From NCBI RefSeq assembly GCF_000813725.1, contig NZ_JWLD01000063.1, positions 39,899 through 103,898 of the forward strand: a stretch of DNA of 64,000 nucleotides, in the 5' to 3' direction. Shown here one piece after another: positions 28,301 through 34,580 of the stretch. The translations under genes were made by a program, and so were the position numbers. Source of the DNA: Leisingera sp. ANG-Vp. Its GTDB lineage: Bacteria > Pseudomonadota > Alphaproteobacteria > Rhodobacterales > Rhodobacteraceae. How positions within the stretch are numbered: the stretch's first letter is position 1; each line of letters opens with the position of its first letter. A model generated the notes under the pieces. That model saw only the letters and a list, made by a program, of their open reading frames with translations, was not told the origin of the DNA and ran no database searches.

Positions 28301-28534
28301 AGCGCGGCCTGGAGCCGCCAGGAACAGTATTTCGGTTCCGACGGCAGCCTGCAGCGCAAAGTGACACTCCGTGATAGCGGCGACCGCGTCACCAGCCTGT
28401 TTGAGTCAGGCGTTCTGACACACCAGACCTACGAGGATTTAAACGGTGATCAGCGGTTTGAAAGCAGAACCACAACCTTTGCCCCGGACGGCTCCATTAT
28501 CGACACTGCCTTCGTCTGGGATGTGATCGGGTGA
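19334..28534 (+). CDS. Giant RTX / cadherin-like repeat secreted protein
   Basis: The protein has about 3066 residues. GTG 19334 is preferred because AGGAGAG sits at ideal spacing; the frame is open from ATG 19295, which has no ribosome site. In order (numbered from 19295): a unique N-terminus with a long hydrophobic stretch near 190-290; a unique region; RTX nonapeptides (GGxGxDxxx) near 745-890 and again 1000-1125; about fourteen cadherin/Tandem-95-like repeats (DDxxxTxEDxxxxxxVLANDxDxDG) near 1209-2689; a short RTX block near 2695-2730; and a C-terminal array of 54-residue repeats. There is no signal peptide, which fits calcium-binding type I secretion. No type I secretion genes lie in this window. 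Probable adhesin or matrix protein. Confidence 0.88.
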   Translation: MVKTVTTDAGAFAVYEAYLRAAEGGSEPLLDLSDAGFYGSSGKGMTAAQMQQENIDISAALLAGEQGYGGANPLSVEAVSQIADSLLAQVNQVSGLTAEPNANFTDAELQARADQLSADMLAEFQAQIAANPAVEVVLPSTPEQEAQFNQGVANAIKDLADARSFFQKLAAGDTSPEVIGLTVAAAVKTATSILAVLPLPPAAKAAVNIVNFATYLAPGIAAAVKGDGDPATLLTIGLQMAASVLSWGVSDYFFDYIAPIIVSAAANAEMGADGLIDLSPTAITQGLVEAAVHDNGGTLPDWWYTATGGNSGSFDQTYQKAQAIADAYGGFDSGSFMAGLSAQIRAQYGSYGKYYQELTLDLNSNLGATRYYFAYNGVWETRPIFSASNVIFPGVDPNTTNPWDLIRVINGPTAINGGLYILEKDTAVFTTSDNVDIVYAPAGRPVNLLAGDDTFNFAQDAAGGTGVSPYYQTVTAGLIDGGGGFDTMSLTGLTEGNAKGYTGDMAITHNTVGYVRGPFYGLDASNFRTIATHQNFEEFHTSNLRLFDMRQSAHAVKLVTENAFDGVSHADVFGSAFGDTLIIDTGRSVTARVTLWQGEVTSVSYGDNSNQLVSVDAGAGHDYVAGELVNGAAYQGGAGVDTFEILTPDVNRAPEPGVIANTYFVTSLDLETGATWMRAHAVGNSIHTWITTPHYDVLVHTDTTATVQGFEWAVGSQYSDIIYAQNAGSRIRGQAGNDTLHGRDGRDQLYGGDGHDSLLGGGGSDRLQGGTGNDTLDGGAGRDVILGGGGNDVITDLQGANLISGGASNDSITTGDAANEIFGGDGYDTITAGNGGNTISGGAGNDRITTGSGNDSVDLGAGVDEVFAGAGDDTVTDSWGPGALVSYYDRLTFQPVYRSATVDGGEGYDVLTLDMTGSSMVFADIGTFQSASFSYDFVTGVSQGTLPTSYVNFEEIHLTGGNITVDMVDWLDYEPDFRPSIAGHALDNAIGTGSGHDNVALGAGNDTYYAGLGNDTLAGESDYDTLDYSRLDAGYTVDFSGLDANGDGTIRILNGDGTLAATDRVSGFEAIIGTGHGEAISLDTGDNELRGGGGNDTLRGGAGNDRFLFGLNDGADVLADAAIGDVLVFEGPDGSTAPVLARSGSAGNYTYTVTFGSTTATFTSPDLLDLNSAAASAGGTTTWQMTVVDGTLVARDDSGTGFSTDEDTVLTTGDVLANDTDPGIANVQIVSFDAVSAHGATVTRVPGTGQFTYDPADLFDGLIDGQSATDTFTYTITDGTTTTTATVTIDIAGFTDNPVAYADAVTTNEDTALTFDALANDLDPGAQDAVVTQYDSTGTGGGTVAYNGDGTFTYTPGAAYNSLKAGETGTDTFTYTLDDGRYASTTTVTVTVTGVDDLFTAQDDSRVVLEDQVLTLDVLANDTDPDGDPVSLVSVGTPNAGTAEIVGGQIVYTPPLNYNGPVSFTYDATDGVSTQTATVSLNYVAVDDAPTIVNDAVTATIGRGPVVIDALANDFDPEGGALTIWGAHAWSSSAGAVQIIDNQIVWNPASHIGPGTYQLYYGIRDDAGHIGYGGQIDVTLIDEQAPYAVNYVVQGSEDAPLTVSGTASFFDRNGDTLTVVSIQTENIANATVADNGDGTFTVTPDSNFVGTVYVPVVVSDGIHEVAHTQQVLFNNTYDPITLHEDIYRVRPDELLTVSTVDLLANDVNPDGALNGFVSSAGFGVNGTVTGFAGESQSANYASHSHPGIMTGPSAIILSQAGGRVNFTPDAGFHGIATFEYNFFERAIYAYTPVNGTVTVYVDNDVAAADDTATTAEDTAVVINVLANDSDADGDAMVVHRVDQPANGNAEVLPDGTIRYTPDANFNGTETITYHVGSQYQPENAASTATITVTVTPVADPITAVDDSVTTAEDQQVVLDLAANDLNPEGYSGAVLSVGTPAHGSIVQNGQTFTYVPDADFNGSDSFSYTREDGLGGTTTATVTVNVTGVNDAPAANADSVTVAEDGSLTFDPRANDSDPEGTALSVTALGTPAHGTAQINADGTVTYVPDANYFGSDSFTYVVSDGELTATATITVAVQPVQDAPVAVNDSAATAEDSAVVINVIANDTELDGETLTVTAVTGAANGQVQFSGGQITYTPGADFNGTEQLAYTVSDGKGGTASATVDITVTPVNDAPVVVNDTSSAVQSATQTLNPLANDSDVDGGQLHITALNGTALQPGQFISLASGALVFLNSDGTVSFFPSGNYDHLAQDETAAETISYTVSDGAGGTSSGTIQFTVTGINDAPAIKPDSAVTQEDTALTVNVLGNAHDAEGHALSLTGVVYPANGTVSFSPDGTITYTPNPDFFGTEQITYAIGDAHGAVNTATLTVTVTPVNDLPVAADDAVSTNEDTAVTIDVLGNDSDVETASLLITGTGQGANGTVEIVSGQLVYTPDTNFHGTDTFTYTVSDGQGATSQAVVTVTVAPVNDAPVAVGDTAATTEDSPVTLAPLANDSDPEGSALTVTALDGTSVAAGGSVTLGSGAIVRLNQDGTVTFDPNGAFDALPEGGAPAVVQVPYTFADADGLTASGVIEITVTGVNDPAVFSGPRSAAMSEDGSGAHGRIIVADPDSPAQMAPGSFTGSYGSLSLSADGSWSYTRTAALDYLEPGQSVTDSFALAAADGTSTVLEITIEGALDHLVITGTAGDESLSGGTGNDTITGLGGDDTIAGGAGFDYAAYLGNSDEFAFAFSADGSGITVTDTNSLDGLDEGVDLLLAGTDAIIFADGAVGEITWQGGQPVSMDLRKDGQWVHRLKETVDGSGKSVTYLDGAVATVTYTDSGADGGAALWASRVQTFNLNGQVAHTEIVYDDGTTRTVSNSFENGLLTGRTITDGSGSASGARWQSVQHSLDAGGNVVGAEILFDDGTTRSKQNVYADSIRTMESLTDGSGAQSSAKWQQLVRSLDADGNVLRAEVTYDDGTTRVAENRYSGGVLVSRIMTDGTGEQSSAAWSRQEQYFGSDGSLQRKVTLRDSGDRVTSLFESGVLTHQTYEDLNGDQRFESRTTTFAPDGSIIDTAFVWDVIG
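22918..27360 (+). repeat. About fourteen cadherin/Tandem-95-like coding repeats
   Basis: In-frame units of roughly 270-310 bases begin with D(D/S)xxxTxED and contain VLANDxDPDG then YTPxxxFxGxDxFTYxVxDG. Starts lie near 22918, 23233, 23536, 23810, 24090, 24360, 24757, 25042, 25315, 25595, 25870, 26205, 26484 and 26757, plus a VCBS-like unit near 27092. Such Ig-like repeats form extended calcium-stiffened stalks. Confidence 0.8.
27871..28530 (+). repeat. 54-residue C-terminal coding repeats of the RTX protein
   Basis: Four 162-base units encode (V/L/T)xDDGTTR-x4-N-x(Y/F)-x2-G-x-L, TDGSG-x2-SSAxW, then SLDxDGNVxxAE. Starts lie near 27880, 28042 and 28204, and a diverged fourth near 28366. A partial unit precedes them. 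The period is exactly 54 residues between the first three. I do not recognise the family; the DDG/DGN spacing recalls YD-type beta-repeats. Confidence 0.75.
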
Positions 28535-28591
28535 TCCGAACCAGCCTAAAAAGCGTTTCTTTCCAAGGAGATTGTTTACCGTAAGACAAGA

Positions 28592-28617
28592 AGCAAGCCG
28601 TTTGGGCGCGGCTTGCT
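28592..28617 (+). terminator. Hairpin downstream of the RTX gene
   Basis: AGCAAGCCG pairs perfectly over nine bases with CGGCTTGCT across an eight-base loop, about 60 bases after the RTX stop. No T-run follows, so termination is plausible but not certain. Confidence 0.45.
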
Positions 28618-28761
28618 GCTGCGCAGCAAAATATGCACAGCATGTGCACCTTTTACCTTTCGTGAGATTGAATTCTCTATCAGGCAAGGTGTATGTCACT
28701 GACAGTGTAATAAGACGCTGGAGCATTGCTCTTCGGCATTATCGCAAGAAAAAAGACAGTG

Positions 28762-29250
28762 ATGAGCAACGGCAACAAGATCAAAGCAGCCTTTTTCCTT
28801 ACCGTAATTTGCACAGTTCTGATGCTGATCGAAGGCGCAATAGAAATCGCGGAGCCTGCCTGGTGGGCGGCTTGGGAAGACTATCATTTCCTCGAACTTT
28901 TCATCACTCTAGGTTTGCTTGCCGCTATCGGCTTTCTCAGCGTTGAGTTCCGGGCAATGCGCCAGGCTACTGATACCCTTGAAGAAAAACTCAAAATTGC
29001 CTCTGGATCGTTCAACCGGCTGCTAGAGGCGCATTACGATAGCTGGGCACTGACGCCTTCCGAACGGGAAGTTGCGCGGCTGGTGCTTAAAGGGTGCTCC
29101 AATGCTGAAATTGCAGAGATCCGCAATGCCGCGACTGGAACAATCAAGGCGCAAACCCATGCGATCTATGCAAAGTCTGGGCTGTCAGGAAAAAGCCAGC
29201 TGATGGGCTTCCTGCTTGAAGAGCTGACGGATGGACACTCTTTGAATTAG
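28762..29250 (+). CDS. Membrane-anchored LuxR-type HTH regulator
   Basis: The protein has about 162 residues. Two hydrophobic helices (AAFFLTVICTVLMLIEGAIEIA and FLELFITLGLLAAIGFLSV) are followed by a linker and a LuxR/GerE HTH: LTPSEREVARLVLKGCSNAEIAEIRNAATGTIKAQTHAIYAKSGLSGKSQLMGFLLEEL. It has no receiver or autoinducer domain, so the membrane part is the likely sensor. Start taken at ATG 28762 (MSNGNKIK); the frame opens at 28726. It follows the giant RTX gene and could control it. The palindrome CACTGACAGTG upstream may be its own site. Confidence 0.78.
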   Translation: MSNGNKIKAAFFLTVICTVLMLIEGAIEIAEPAWWAAWEDYHFLELFITLGLLAAIGFLSVEFRAMRQATDTLEEKLKIASGSFNRLLEAHYDSWALTPSEREVARLVLKGCSNAEIAEIRNAATGTIKAQTHAIYAKSGLSGKSQLMGFLLEELTDGHSLN

Positions 29251-29869
29251 ACTGTGTGGCGGAAACCGCCTGTAGTCTCATTTTCTTCTCGAAAAGCTGC
29301 AGGAATTTGCTGCCAGGTCTGGCTAGGATAGGCCTGCTGCACAGGGGCTTAGGTTTGCCGTCCAAACCGGCGCACTTGCTTTCGCCACCGTTCGATTTCT
29401 TGAAGCTGCTCTGCGGCCCTCAAATGCAGACGCAAAAACTGTTTCGGCCGGCTGTAAGGAAACCAATTGCGGCTTTGCACATGCCTGGCCTGTTAACCTC
29501 CCGCGCAGTATCCGGTTTTCTTAGTGGCGGCTGACGCGCAGCAGTACCAGAAACCGGGTTCTGATAGCTGACCGGATGGCCGGCGGATCTTTCAGCTGGA
29601 GAGGTGCCAGCTGTGCTGCTGCGGAGCGGAAGCGCGCCTGGCTGTGCAAATGAAGCCTGCAGACTCTAAGGGGCGTCCCCGCAGAATACGGGAACCGCAG
29701 GGATCGCCGTCAGGCGGAGATGGATCACGTGCGGCGGCGTGCCTGACGGCGATCCCGATGGAGCACACTACGCCGGGCGGCTTGCCCGGCATAGTGCCTG
29801 TTCAACCTAGAGGCAGGCTTTGGAAGCGTCTGTGCTGCCACAGTCCATGCCGATAGAAGGGATCTGGTG
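29251..29869. other. 619-bp gene-free stretch with strong inverted repeats
   Basis: No convincing gene. GGCGGAAACCGCC just after the LuxR-type stop is followed by a T-rich stretch and may end that transcript. The distal part carries two strong inverted repeats (separate entry). A short basic minus-strand frame near 29350-29480 could be a gene remnant but cannot be identified. Confidence 0.55.
29700..29796. repeat. Paired inverted repeats downstream of cuyA
   Basis: GGGATCGCCGTCAGGC (29700-29715) is perfectly complementary to 29741-29756 with a 25-base loop. Immediately after, CACTA-C-GCCGGGC (29766-29778) pairs with GCCCGGC-A-TAGTG (29784-29796) around a five-base loop, twelve pairs with one mismatch. 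They lie between the converging LuxR-type and cuyA genes. They could be a bidirectional terminator, a REP-like element or a mobile-element scar. Confidence 0.7.
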
Positions 29870-30886
29870 TCAGGATACCCAGCGTGCGGTGTGATCAAAG
29901 GCGGAATCATATCCGAAAAGTGCCGCCGCGCCGCCGGTATGCAGAAAGACAACCCGCTCGCCTTTTTTGAAATGGCCCTTGCGGATCAGATCGATGAAGC
30001 CGGCAGCCCCTTTGGCCGAATAGACCGGATCAAGCAGGATCGCCTCCAGCTCAGCGAACATGCGAATTGCTTCCTGCCCGCTTTCGGTGGGAATCCCGTA
30101 ACCTTCGCCGACATAGTCGGTATTGGCCACCACATCTTCCCGCTGAACCACACCGGCGCATCCGAGCTTTTCTGCTGTGGCACAGGCCAGGTTGTAGACG
30201 TTCTCTTCCTGCTTGGGCTTGGGCGCGCGAACGCCAATGCCCAGGAGCGGGATCTGTGCGTTCATCGCCTTGAGACCGGTGATCAGCCCGGCTTGGGTGC
30301 CTGCGGACCCGGTTGCATGAACGATATGGTCGATCTTCAGCCCGCCGGCATTGGCCTGCTGCAGGATCTCGAAGGCGCAGTTCACATAGCCAAGCGCGCC
30401 GGTGGTGTTGGAGCCGCCGCCGGGGATGGTGTAGACCTTCCTGCCATCGGCGCGGAACTTCTCGGCCACCGCTTCCATCTCGGCGTTCATGTCCAGGCCG
30501 CCGGGGCGTTTCTCGGTGGTGGCGCCGTGCAGGTGGTCCAGCAGAACGTTGCCGTTGTGGTTGTAGTTGGCGTTGTTGGAACCGGTGCGGTCTTCAAGCA
30601 GGATGTGGCAGTCCAGACCCAGCTTGGCGGCAAAGGCGGCGGTCTGGCGGGCGTGGTTCGACTGGGTCGCGCCCTGGGTCATGACCATATCGGCACCCTG
30701 CAGCTCAGCTTCTGCCATCAGGAACTCCAGCTTGCGGGTCTTGTTGCCACCGGTCGACAGGCCAGTGCAGTCATCCCGTTTGATCCAGATTTCCGGCCCG
30801 CCCAGTTCCTTGGTCAGCCGGTCCAGGCGCTCCAGCGGAGTGGGGAGGTGGGCGATAAAGCGGCGTGGGAAGCGGGCGAGATGCAT
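29870..30886 (-). CDS. cuyA: L-cysteate sulfo-lyase (PLP-dependent)
   Basis: The protein has about 338 residues and belongs to the D-cysteine desulfhydrase/ACC deaminase branch of fold-type II PLP enzymes. Key parts are [23 protein letters not shown] with the PLP Lys near 49, [41 protein letters not shown] and [13 protein letters not shown]. The sequence closely resembles CuyA of Ruegeria pomeroyi as I remember it. CuyA splits L-cysteate into pyruvate, sulfite and ammonium. D-cysteine desulfhydrase is the alternative. ATG 30886 has GGAG eight bases upstream. It is divergent from a LysR regulator, as in known cuy loci. Confidence 0.82.
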   Translation of the reverse strand: MHLARFPRRFIAHLPTPLERLDRLTKELGGPEIWIKRDDCTGLSTGGNKTRKLEFLMAEAELQGADMVMTQGATQSNHARQTAAFAAKLGLDCHILLEDRTGSNNANYNHNGNVLLDHLHGATTEKRPGGLDMNAEMEAVAEKFRADGRKVYTIPGGGSNTTGALGYVNCAFEILQQANAGGLKIDHIVHATGSAGTQAGLITGLKAMNAQIPLLGIGVRAPKPKQEENVYNLACATAEKLGCAGVVQREDVVANTDYVGEGYGIPTESGQEAIRMFAELEAILLDPVYSAKGAAGFIDLIRKGHFKKGERVVFLHTGGAAALFGYDSAFDHTARWVS

Positions 30887-30965
30887 GTGGAGTCTCCTAA
30901 GTTGGCTTTTTGGCAACTTAGATCCGTCATTGAGGTCAAACTAATGCTTATTGCAGAAGATAACT

Positions 30966-30978
30966 TGCACATCTTGCA
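30966..30978. promoter_or_regulatory. LysR-type box in the cuyA / lysR divergent region
   Basis: TGCA-N5-TGCA (TGCACATCTTGCA) fits the T-N11-A LysR box. The same arm and spacing pattern occurs at 32829-32841 upstream of the TRAP operon. Confidence 0.5.
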
Positions 30979-31007
30979 TGTTGTGGCCCGCCTCTTATGC
31001 TGCGTGC

Positions 31008-31904
31008 ATGCAGTTGGATTGGATCGAAGACATCTTGGCGGTGATCGACACCGGGTCGCTGGCGCGGGCGGCAGAGCGGCGGTTTCTGACCCAGCCTGCT
31101 TTTACCAGGCGGGTGCGCAGCATCGAAGAGCGGCTGGGAACACCGCTGTTTGACCGCTCCCGCAAACCGGTGACCATCCTGCCCGGCGTGATGGCGATGG
31201 AGCCGGAGCTGAGGGAGCTGGGTGCCCGGCTGCGGCGGCTGGAGCGGGATCTGAAAGTATCGGTCGAGCGCGGCGGCCATGGGGTCACCTTTGTGTGCCA
31301 GCATGCCCTCACCACGGCGGTATCGCCGTGGATCGTGAGACAGCTGGCTGAGACCCAGGACCTGCCGGTACGGGTGCGCTCAGGCAATGCGGATGCCTGC
31401 CTGATGCAGCTGTTGTCGGGGGAGGCGGATTTTGCCGTGACCTATGACTGGCCCGAAGCGCCGGGGCCGGGCATTCCGCTGACCTTTGAAAGCGAGATCC
31501 TGGGATATGACCGGCTGGTTCCGGTCTGCGCCCCTCATCTTCTGGACGGCGCGGGCCGTGAAGAGCTGCCCGCTGTCACCTATCCGCCGGATGTGTTCCT
31601 GGGACGCGTCTTTGCGCACAGCATTGCGCCGGTGCTGGCGGAGGGCATCAGCCTTGTATCCAAGGTCGAGACCGCTTTGACCCTGGCAGCTTGTGAATAT
31701 GCTCTGGATGGCATTGGCGTTGCCTGGCTGCCGTTGACTTTGGTCAAGGCGCATATCGAGACTGGCCGCCTGGTGCAGGCCGGATTCTTGCCGGATCAGA
31801 AACTCAGAGTGCTTCTGGTCCGCCTGCCGGGCCCCCATGGAGGCCAGAGCGAGGCCGCATGGCGGCATTTGACGGCGGCATCGGCGGTGCCGCTGCTGTC
31901 ATAG
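31008..31904 (+). CDS. LysR family regulator, probable cuyA regulator
   Basis: The LysR protein has about 298 residues. Its N-terminal HTH reads MQLDWIEDILAVIDTGSLARAAERRFLTQPAFTRRVRSIEERLGTPLFDRSRKPVTILPG, and a ligand-binding domain follows from about 90. ATG 31008 gives the canonical LysR start; the frame opens at 30951. It is divergent from cuyA with a T-N11-A box between them, so it probably activates cuyA in response to cysteate or a related ligand. That role is inferred from arrangement; the corresponding gene in R. pomeroyi is called cuyR. Confidence 0.82.
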   Translation: MQLDWIEDILAVIDTGSLARAAERRFLTQPAFTRRVRSIEERLGTPLFDRSRKPVTILPGVMAMEPELRELGARLRRLERDLKVSVERGGHGVTFVCQHALTTAVSPWIVRQLAETQDLPVRVRSGNADACLMQLLSGEADFAVTYDWPEAPGPGIPLTFESEILGYDRLVPVCAPHLLDGAGREELPAVTYPPDVFLGRVFAHSIAPVLAEGISLVSKVETALTLAACEYALDGIGVAWLPLTLVKAHIETGRLVQAGFLPDQKLRVLLVRLPGPHGGQSEAAWRHLTAASAVPLLS

Positions 31905-32783
31905 CGCGTCCCAGACCTGCATGCCGGTTTTGTCCAGCCGGTCCAAAGAGCAGAACAGCGAAAGGGTCAGCTCTGCCTGCCACTCGGGGCCGCCGATCCG
32001 GGTGACCTGGCCGGAAGCAAGTTCCTCTGCGACCACGCTTTCGGGCAGCCAGGCCATGCCGCTGCCTGCCAAAAGCCGCCGTTTGATCGCCTCTGTCAGC
32101 GCATCCATGTAGCACAGCGAGAGCGGCGGGGTGCGGCTGCCGATGGTCTGGTCAACGACCGACCCGAGAAAGCTGCTGGGATCATAGCCCAGATAGGGGA
32201 TAGGCGTGCGGCTGCTGCCATCCAGATCCCAGCTTTGGTCGCGGGCTGTTTGGGTGAGGGCAACCGGCAGCATCTGTTCAGTGCCGATGTCCTTGCGGGC
32301 GAATTGCTCCTCTTCGAATACGGGCTGCACGTCCTTGTGCTTGTAATAAAGCAGGAAATCGCAGGTGCCTTCGGACAGCAGCTGGCAGCAGGTGCGCAGG
32401 TTGTCAGAATAGATCCGCACCCGCAGGTTGGGGATGGTGTCTTCGAACTCGGCAATACGGCGCGACAGGTAGTTCACCGAAATCGTATGCAGCACCGCAA
32501 TCCGCTGGAAGGCGGTGCGGCCCTGCTCCTGCGCCCGCAGGGTCTGGCGGATGTCCGTCAGGTCGGCAATCATCGCCTGCGCCACGGGCAGAAACTGCTG
32601 TCCGGCTTCAGACAGCTGCACCGGATAGCTGGAGCGCTGAATCAGCGGCACCCCGAGCCAGTTTTCCAGAGATTTGATCCTCCGGCTGAAGGCCGACTGG
32701 GTGATGTTGCGCTCCTCTGCGGCCCGGGTGAAATTCAGCGTCCGGGCCAGGCAGGTGAAATCTCTGAGCCAGTTAATGTCCAA
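31899..32783 (-). CDS. LysR family regulator, divergent from TRAP operon
   Basis: The protein has about 294 residues: LDINWLRDFTCLARTLNFTRAAEERNITQSAFSRRIKSLENWLGVPLIQRSSYPVQLSEAG is a standard LysR HTH, then an effector domain. The likely start is TTG 32783, preceded by GGAGGGG at good spacing; an upstream TTG at 32825 keeps the frame but lacks a ribosome site. It converges on and slightly overlaps the cuyA-linked LysR. It probably controls the divergent dctPQM-hydrolase operon through the palindromic box at 32828-32842. Confidence 0.82.
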   Translation of the reverse strand: MDINWLRDFTCLARTLNFTRAAEERNITQSAFSRRIKSLENWLGVPLIQRSSYPVQLSEAGQQFLPVAQAMIADLTDIRQTLRAQEQGRTAFQRIAVLHTISVNYLSRRIAEFEDTIPNLRVRIYSDNLRTCCQLLSEGTCDFLLYYKHKDVQPVFEEEQFARKDIGTEQMLPVALTQTARDQSWDLDGSSRTPIPYLGYDPSSFLGSVVDQTIGSRTPPLSLCYMDALTEAIKRRLLAGSGMAWLPESVVAEELASGQVTRIGGPEWQAELTLSLFCSLDRLDKTGMQVWDAL

Positions 32784-32827
32784 ATTCGCCCCTCCATAAG
32801 ACGACAAGATACTGTAACAAAACAACT

Positions 32828-32842
32828 ATGCAAGTTTTGCAT
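32828..32842. promoter_or_regulatory. Palindromic LysR box upstream of the TRAP operon
   Basis: ATGCAA-GTT-TTGCAT is a perfect inverted repeat. Its core TGCA-N5-TGCA matches the box in the cuyA promoter region and the LysR T-N11-A rule. It lies just upstream of the regulator's start and about 160 bases before dctP. Confidence 0.6.
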
Positions 32843-33000
32843 GATTTTATGAGGTATTTGAGTTGGCCTGTTCCCATTGGCGCCGCTTAGCCTTTTGGCC
32901 AGGTAACCCCGGGTCTTTGGCCGCAATGTGCAACGGGAACGCCAAGGGCAAAGCGGTAAGGAGAACCGCAAGGGAAGGCCCGCACCATTGGGAGGAAAAC

Positions 33001-33996
33001 ATGACGAAAACACTGAAATCAGCCGTGACCGCTGCGGCAGCTCTGGCCGCAGGCCTGACCGCCAGCGCAGTATCGGCGGAGACCACGCTGCGGCTCAGCA
33101 CCTATGTGAACGAATCCGATATCCGCTATGAGGGCTTTACCCATTTTGCGGATCTGGTGGCTGAGAAAACCGGCGGCTCGGTCAAGGTTGAGGTCTTTGC
33201 CTCGGCCACGCTGCACGGCTGGTCCGAGGGGGTCGATTCGGTGCAGGGCGGCGTCTCTGACATCAGCTGGATCAACGCTGACAACCGTCTGCCGTGCTAC
33301 GCTGTGACCTCCCTGTATCCGGCTGAGGTCAGCCTGGAGGATCAAACCGGACTGGACGCGGCCTATGCCGGGCTGATCCGCGATGAAGCTGCGAATGCGG
33401 GTCTCGTTCCGCTGTTTAACTCCAACTATTCCTACGACCAGGAATGGTGGTTCGAAGAACCGGTTGCCGACATCGGCAACCTGGAGGGCAAGCTGGTCCG
33501 CTCGATCGGGCCGCTGGTCAGCATGATGATCGAAACCTGGGGCGGCGAGCCGGTGTTTGTGGCTCCCAAAGAGGTGTTCCAGTCGGCAGAACGCGGCGTG
33601 GTTGATGGTATCAACATGGGCGTGGCCACCTACAGCTCGTGGAAGCTGTGGACCGTGATGCCCTATATGGTCAACGCCAACCTGTTCTACGGCAACATCC
33701 AGTACATGATGAACAAGAACAAGTTCGACGCGCTGACAGCCGAAGAGCAGGCGGCGCTGACCGCAGCGGCGGCCGAGACCGAAGCCTGGCTGCAGCCGCG
33801 CTATGAAGCCTGGGTCGACCAGCAAGTGGGTAATGCTGTGATGGCAGGCGGCGGTGCCGCGGTGTCTATCTCCGACGAGCAGCGCGCATCGCTGATCGCC
33901 AGTGTCAAGCCCAAGTGGGACGAGACCGTGAACGAGGCCTGCGGCATGGAAATGGCCAACAGCATCCGTTCCCTGCTGGCAAGCCACGCGCCGTAA
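33001..33996 (+). CDS. TRAP transporter solute-binding protein
   Basis: The DctP-type periplasmic protein has about 331 residues. Its signal peptide is MTKTLKSAVTAAAALAAGLTASAVSA-ET and the mature start is TTLRLSTYVNESDIRYEGFTHFADLVAEKTGGSVKVEVF. The later VRSIGPLVSMMIETWGGEPVFVAPKEVFQSAERGVVDG matches the DctP substrate-carboxylate region, including the Arg that usually binds carboxylates. ATG 33001 has GGAGG upstream. It is the first gene of dctP-dctQ-dctM-hydrolase. The substrate is an organic acid, possibly a sulfonate given neighbouring cuyA; not demonstrated. Confidence 0.85.
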   Translation: MTKTLKSAVTAAAALAAGLTASAVSAETTLRLSTYVNESDIRYEGFTHFADLVAEKTGGSVKVEVFASATLHGWSEGVDSVQGGVSDISWINADNRLPCYAVTSLYPAEVSLEDQTGLDAAYAGLIRDEAANAGLVPLFNSNYSYDQEWWFEEPVADIGNLEGKLVRSIGPLVSMMIETWGGEPVFVAPKEVFQSAERGVVDGINMGVATYSSWKLWTVMPYMVNANLFYGNIQYMMNKNKFDALTAEEQAALTAAAAETEAWLQPRYEAWVDQQVGNAVMAGGGAAVSISDEQRASLIASVKPKWDETVNEACGMEMANSIRSLLASHAP

Positions 33997-34070
33997 TCCG
34001 GCGCTAGTCCCGGCAGCCGCATGGGATGGGGCTGCCGGGACTCCTTTCAAGTTCGAAGAAGAGGCCTGTC

Positions 34071-34580
34071 ATGGATGACGGTTTTGACCGCCTGATCCGC
34101 AAGGTTGAACATGCTGTGGTCTGGCTCGCAGGGGCAGGGGCTGTGGTGGTTCTGGTTCAGATGCTGTGGATCTCATACGGTGTGTTTGTGCGCTACGGGC
34201 TGGGCAAGCCGGACCGGATGGTGACCGAGGCCACAGCGCTTTTGCTGTTTCCGGTGGCCTTTGCCGGCCTCGCATACGCGCTGCGCGAGGATGCCTTTCC
34301 CAAGGTCACCATGCTCACCGATCTGCTGCGCCCAGGCGCGCGGCGGCTGTTTGATATTCTCAATCACATTCTGATGCTGGGCGTGGGCAGCTTCTTTGCC
34401 TATGCCGGTGTCAGTGCCACGATCCGCTCATTCAATTCGGGCGTTGCTTCGGAAATCCTGCATTGGCCCCGCTATGCTTTTTGGGCCCCGGGCGCCACCG
34501 CGCTGGTGCTGTTCTCACTCTATACCGCGTTGCGTCTGATCCGCCTGATCCGCACGCCGGCCCTGTCGGGAGACCTCTAA
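34071..34580 (+). CDS. TRAP transporter small permease (DctQ)
   Basis: This protein of about 169 residues has four membrane helices (about 12-35, 50-70, 90-112 and 130-150). The DctQ pattern is visible in VVLVQMLWISYGVFVRYGLGKPDRMVTEATALLLFPVAFAGLAYALREDAF. The start is ATG 34071 after GAAGAGG. Its stop overlaps the dctM start by one base, so small and large permease are translationally coupled and form the membrane complex that receives substrate from DctP. Confidence 0.82.
   Translation: MDDGFDRLIRKVEHAVVWLAGAGAVVVLVQMLWISYGVFVRYGLGKPDRMVTEATALLLFPVAFAGLAYALREDAFPKVTMLTDLLRPGARRLFDILNHILMLGVGSFFAYAGVSATIRSFNSGVASEILHWPRYAFWAPGATALVLFSLYTALRLIRLIRTPALSGDL

Noticed and set aside
29350..29480. 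About 45-codon basic minus-strand frame (QLQEIERWRKQVRRF)
   Set aside because: The helix-like composition is suggestive of a gene remnant, but there is no start, no flanking homology and no identifiable family.
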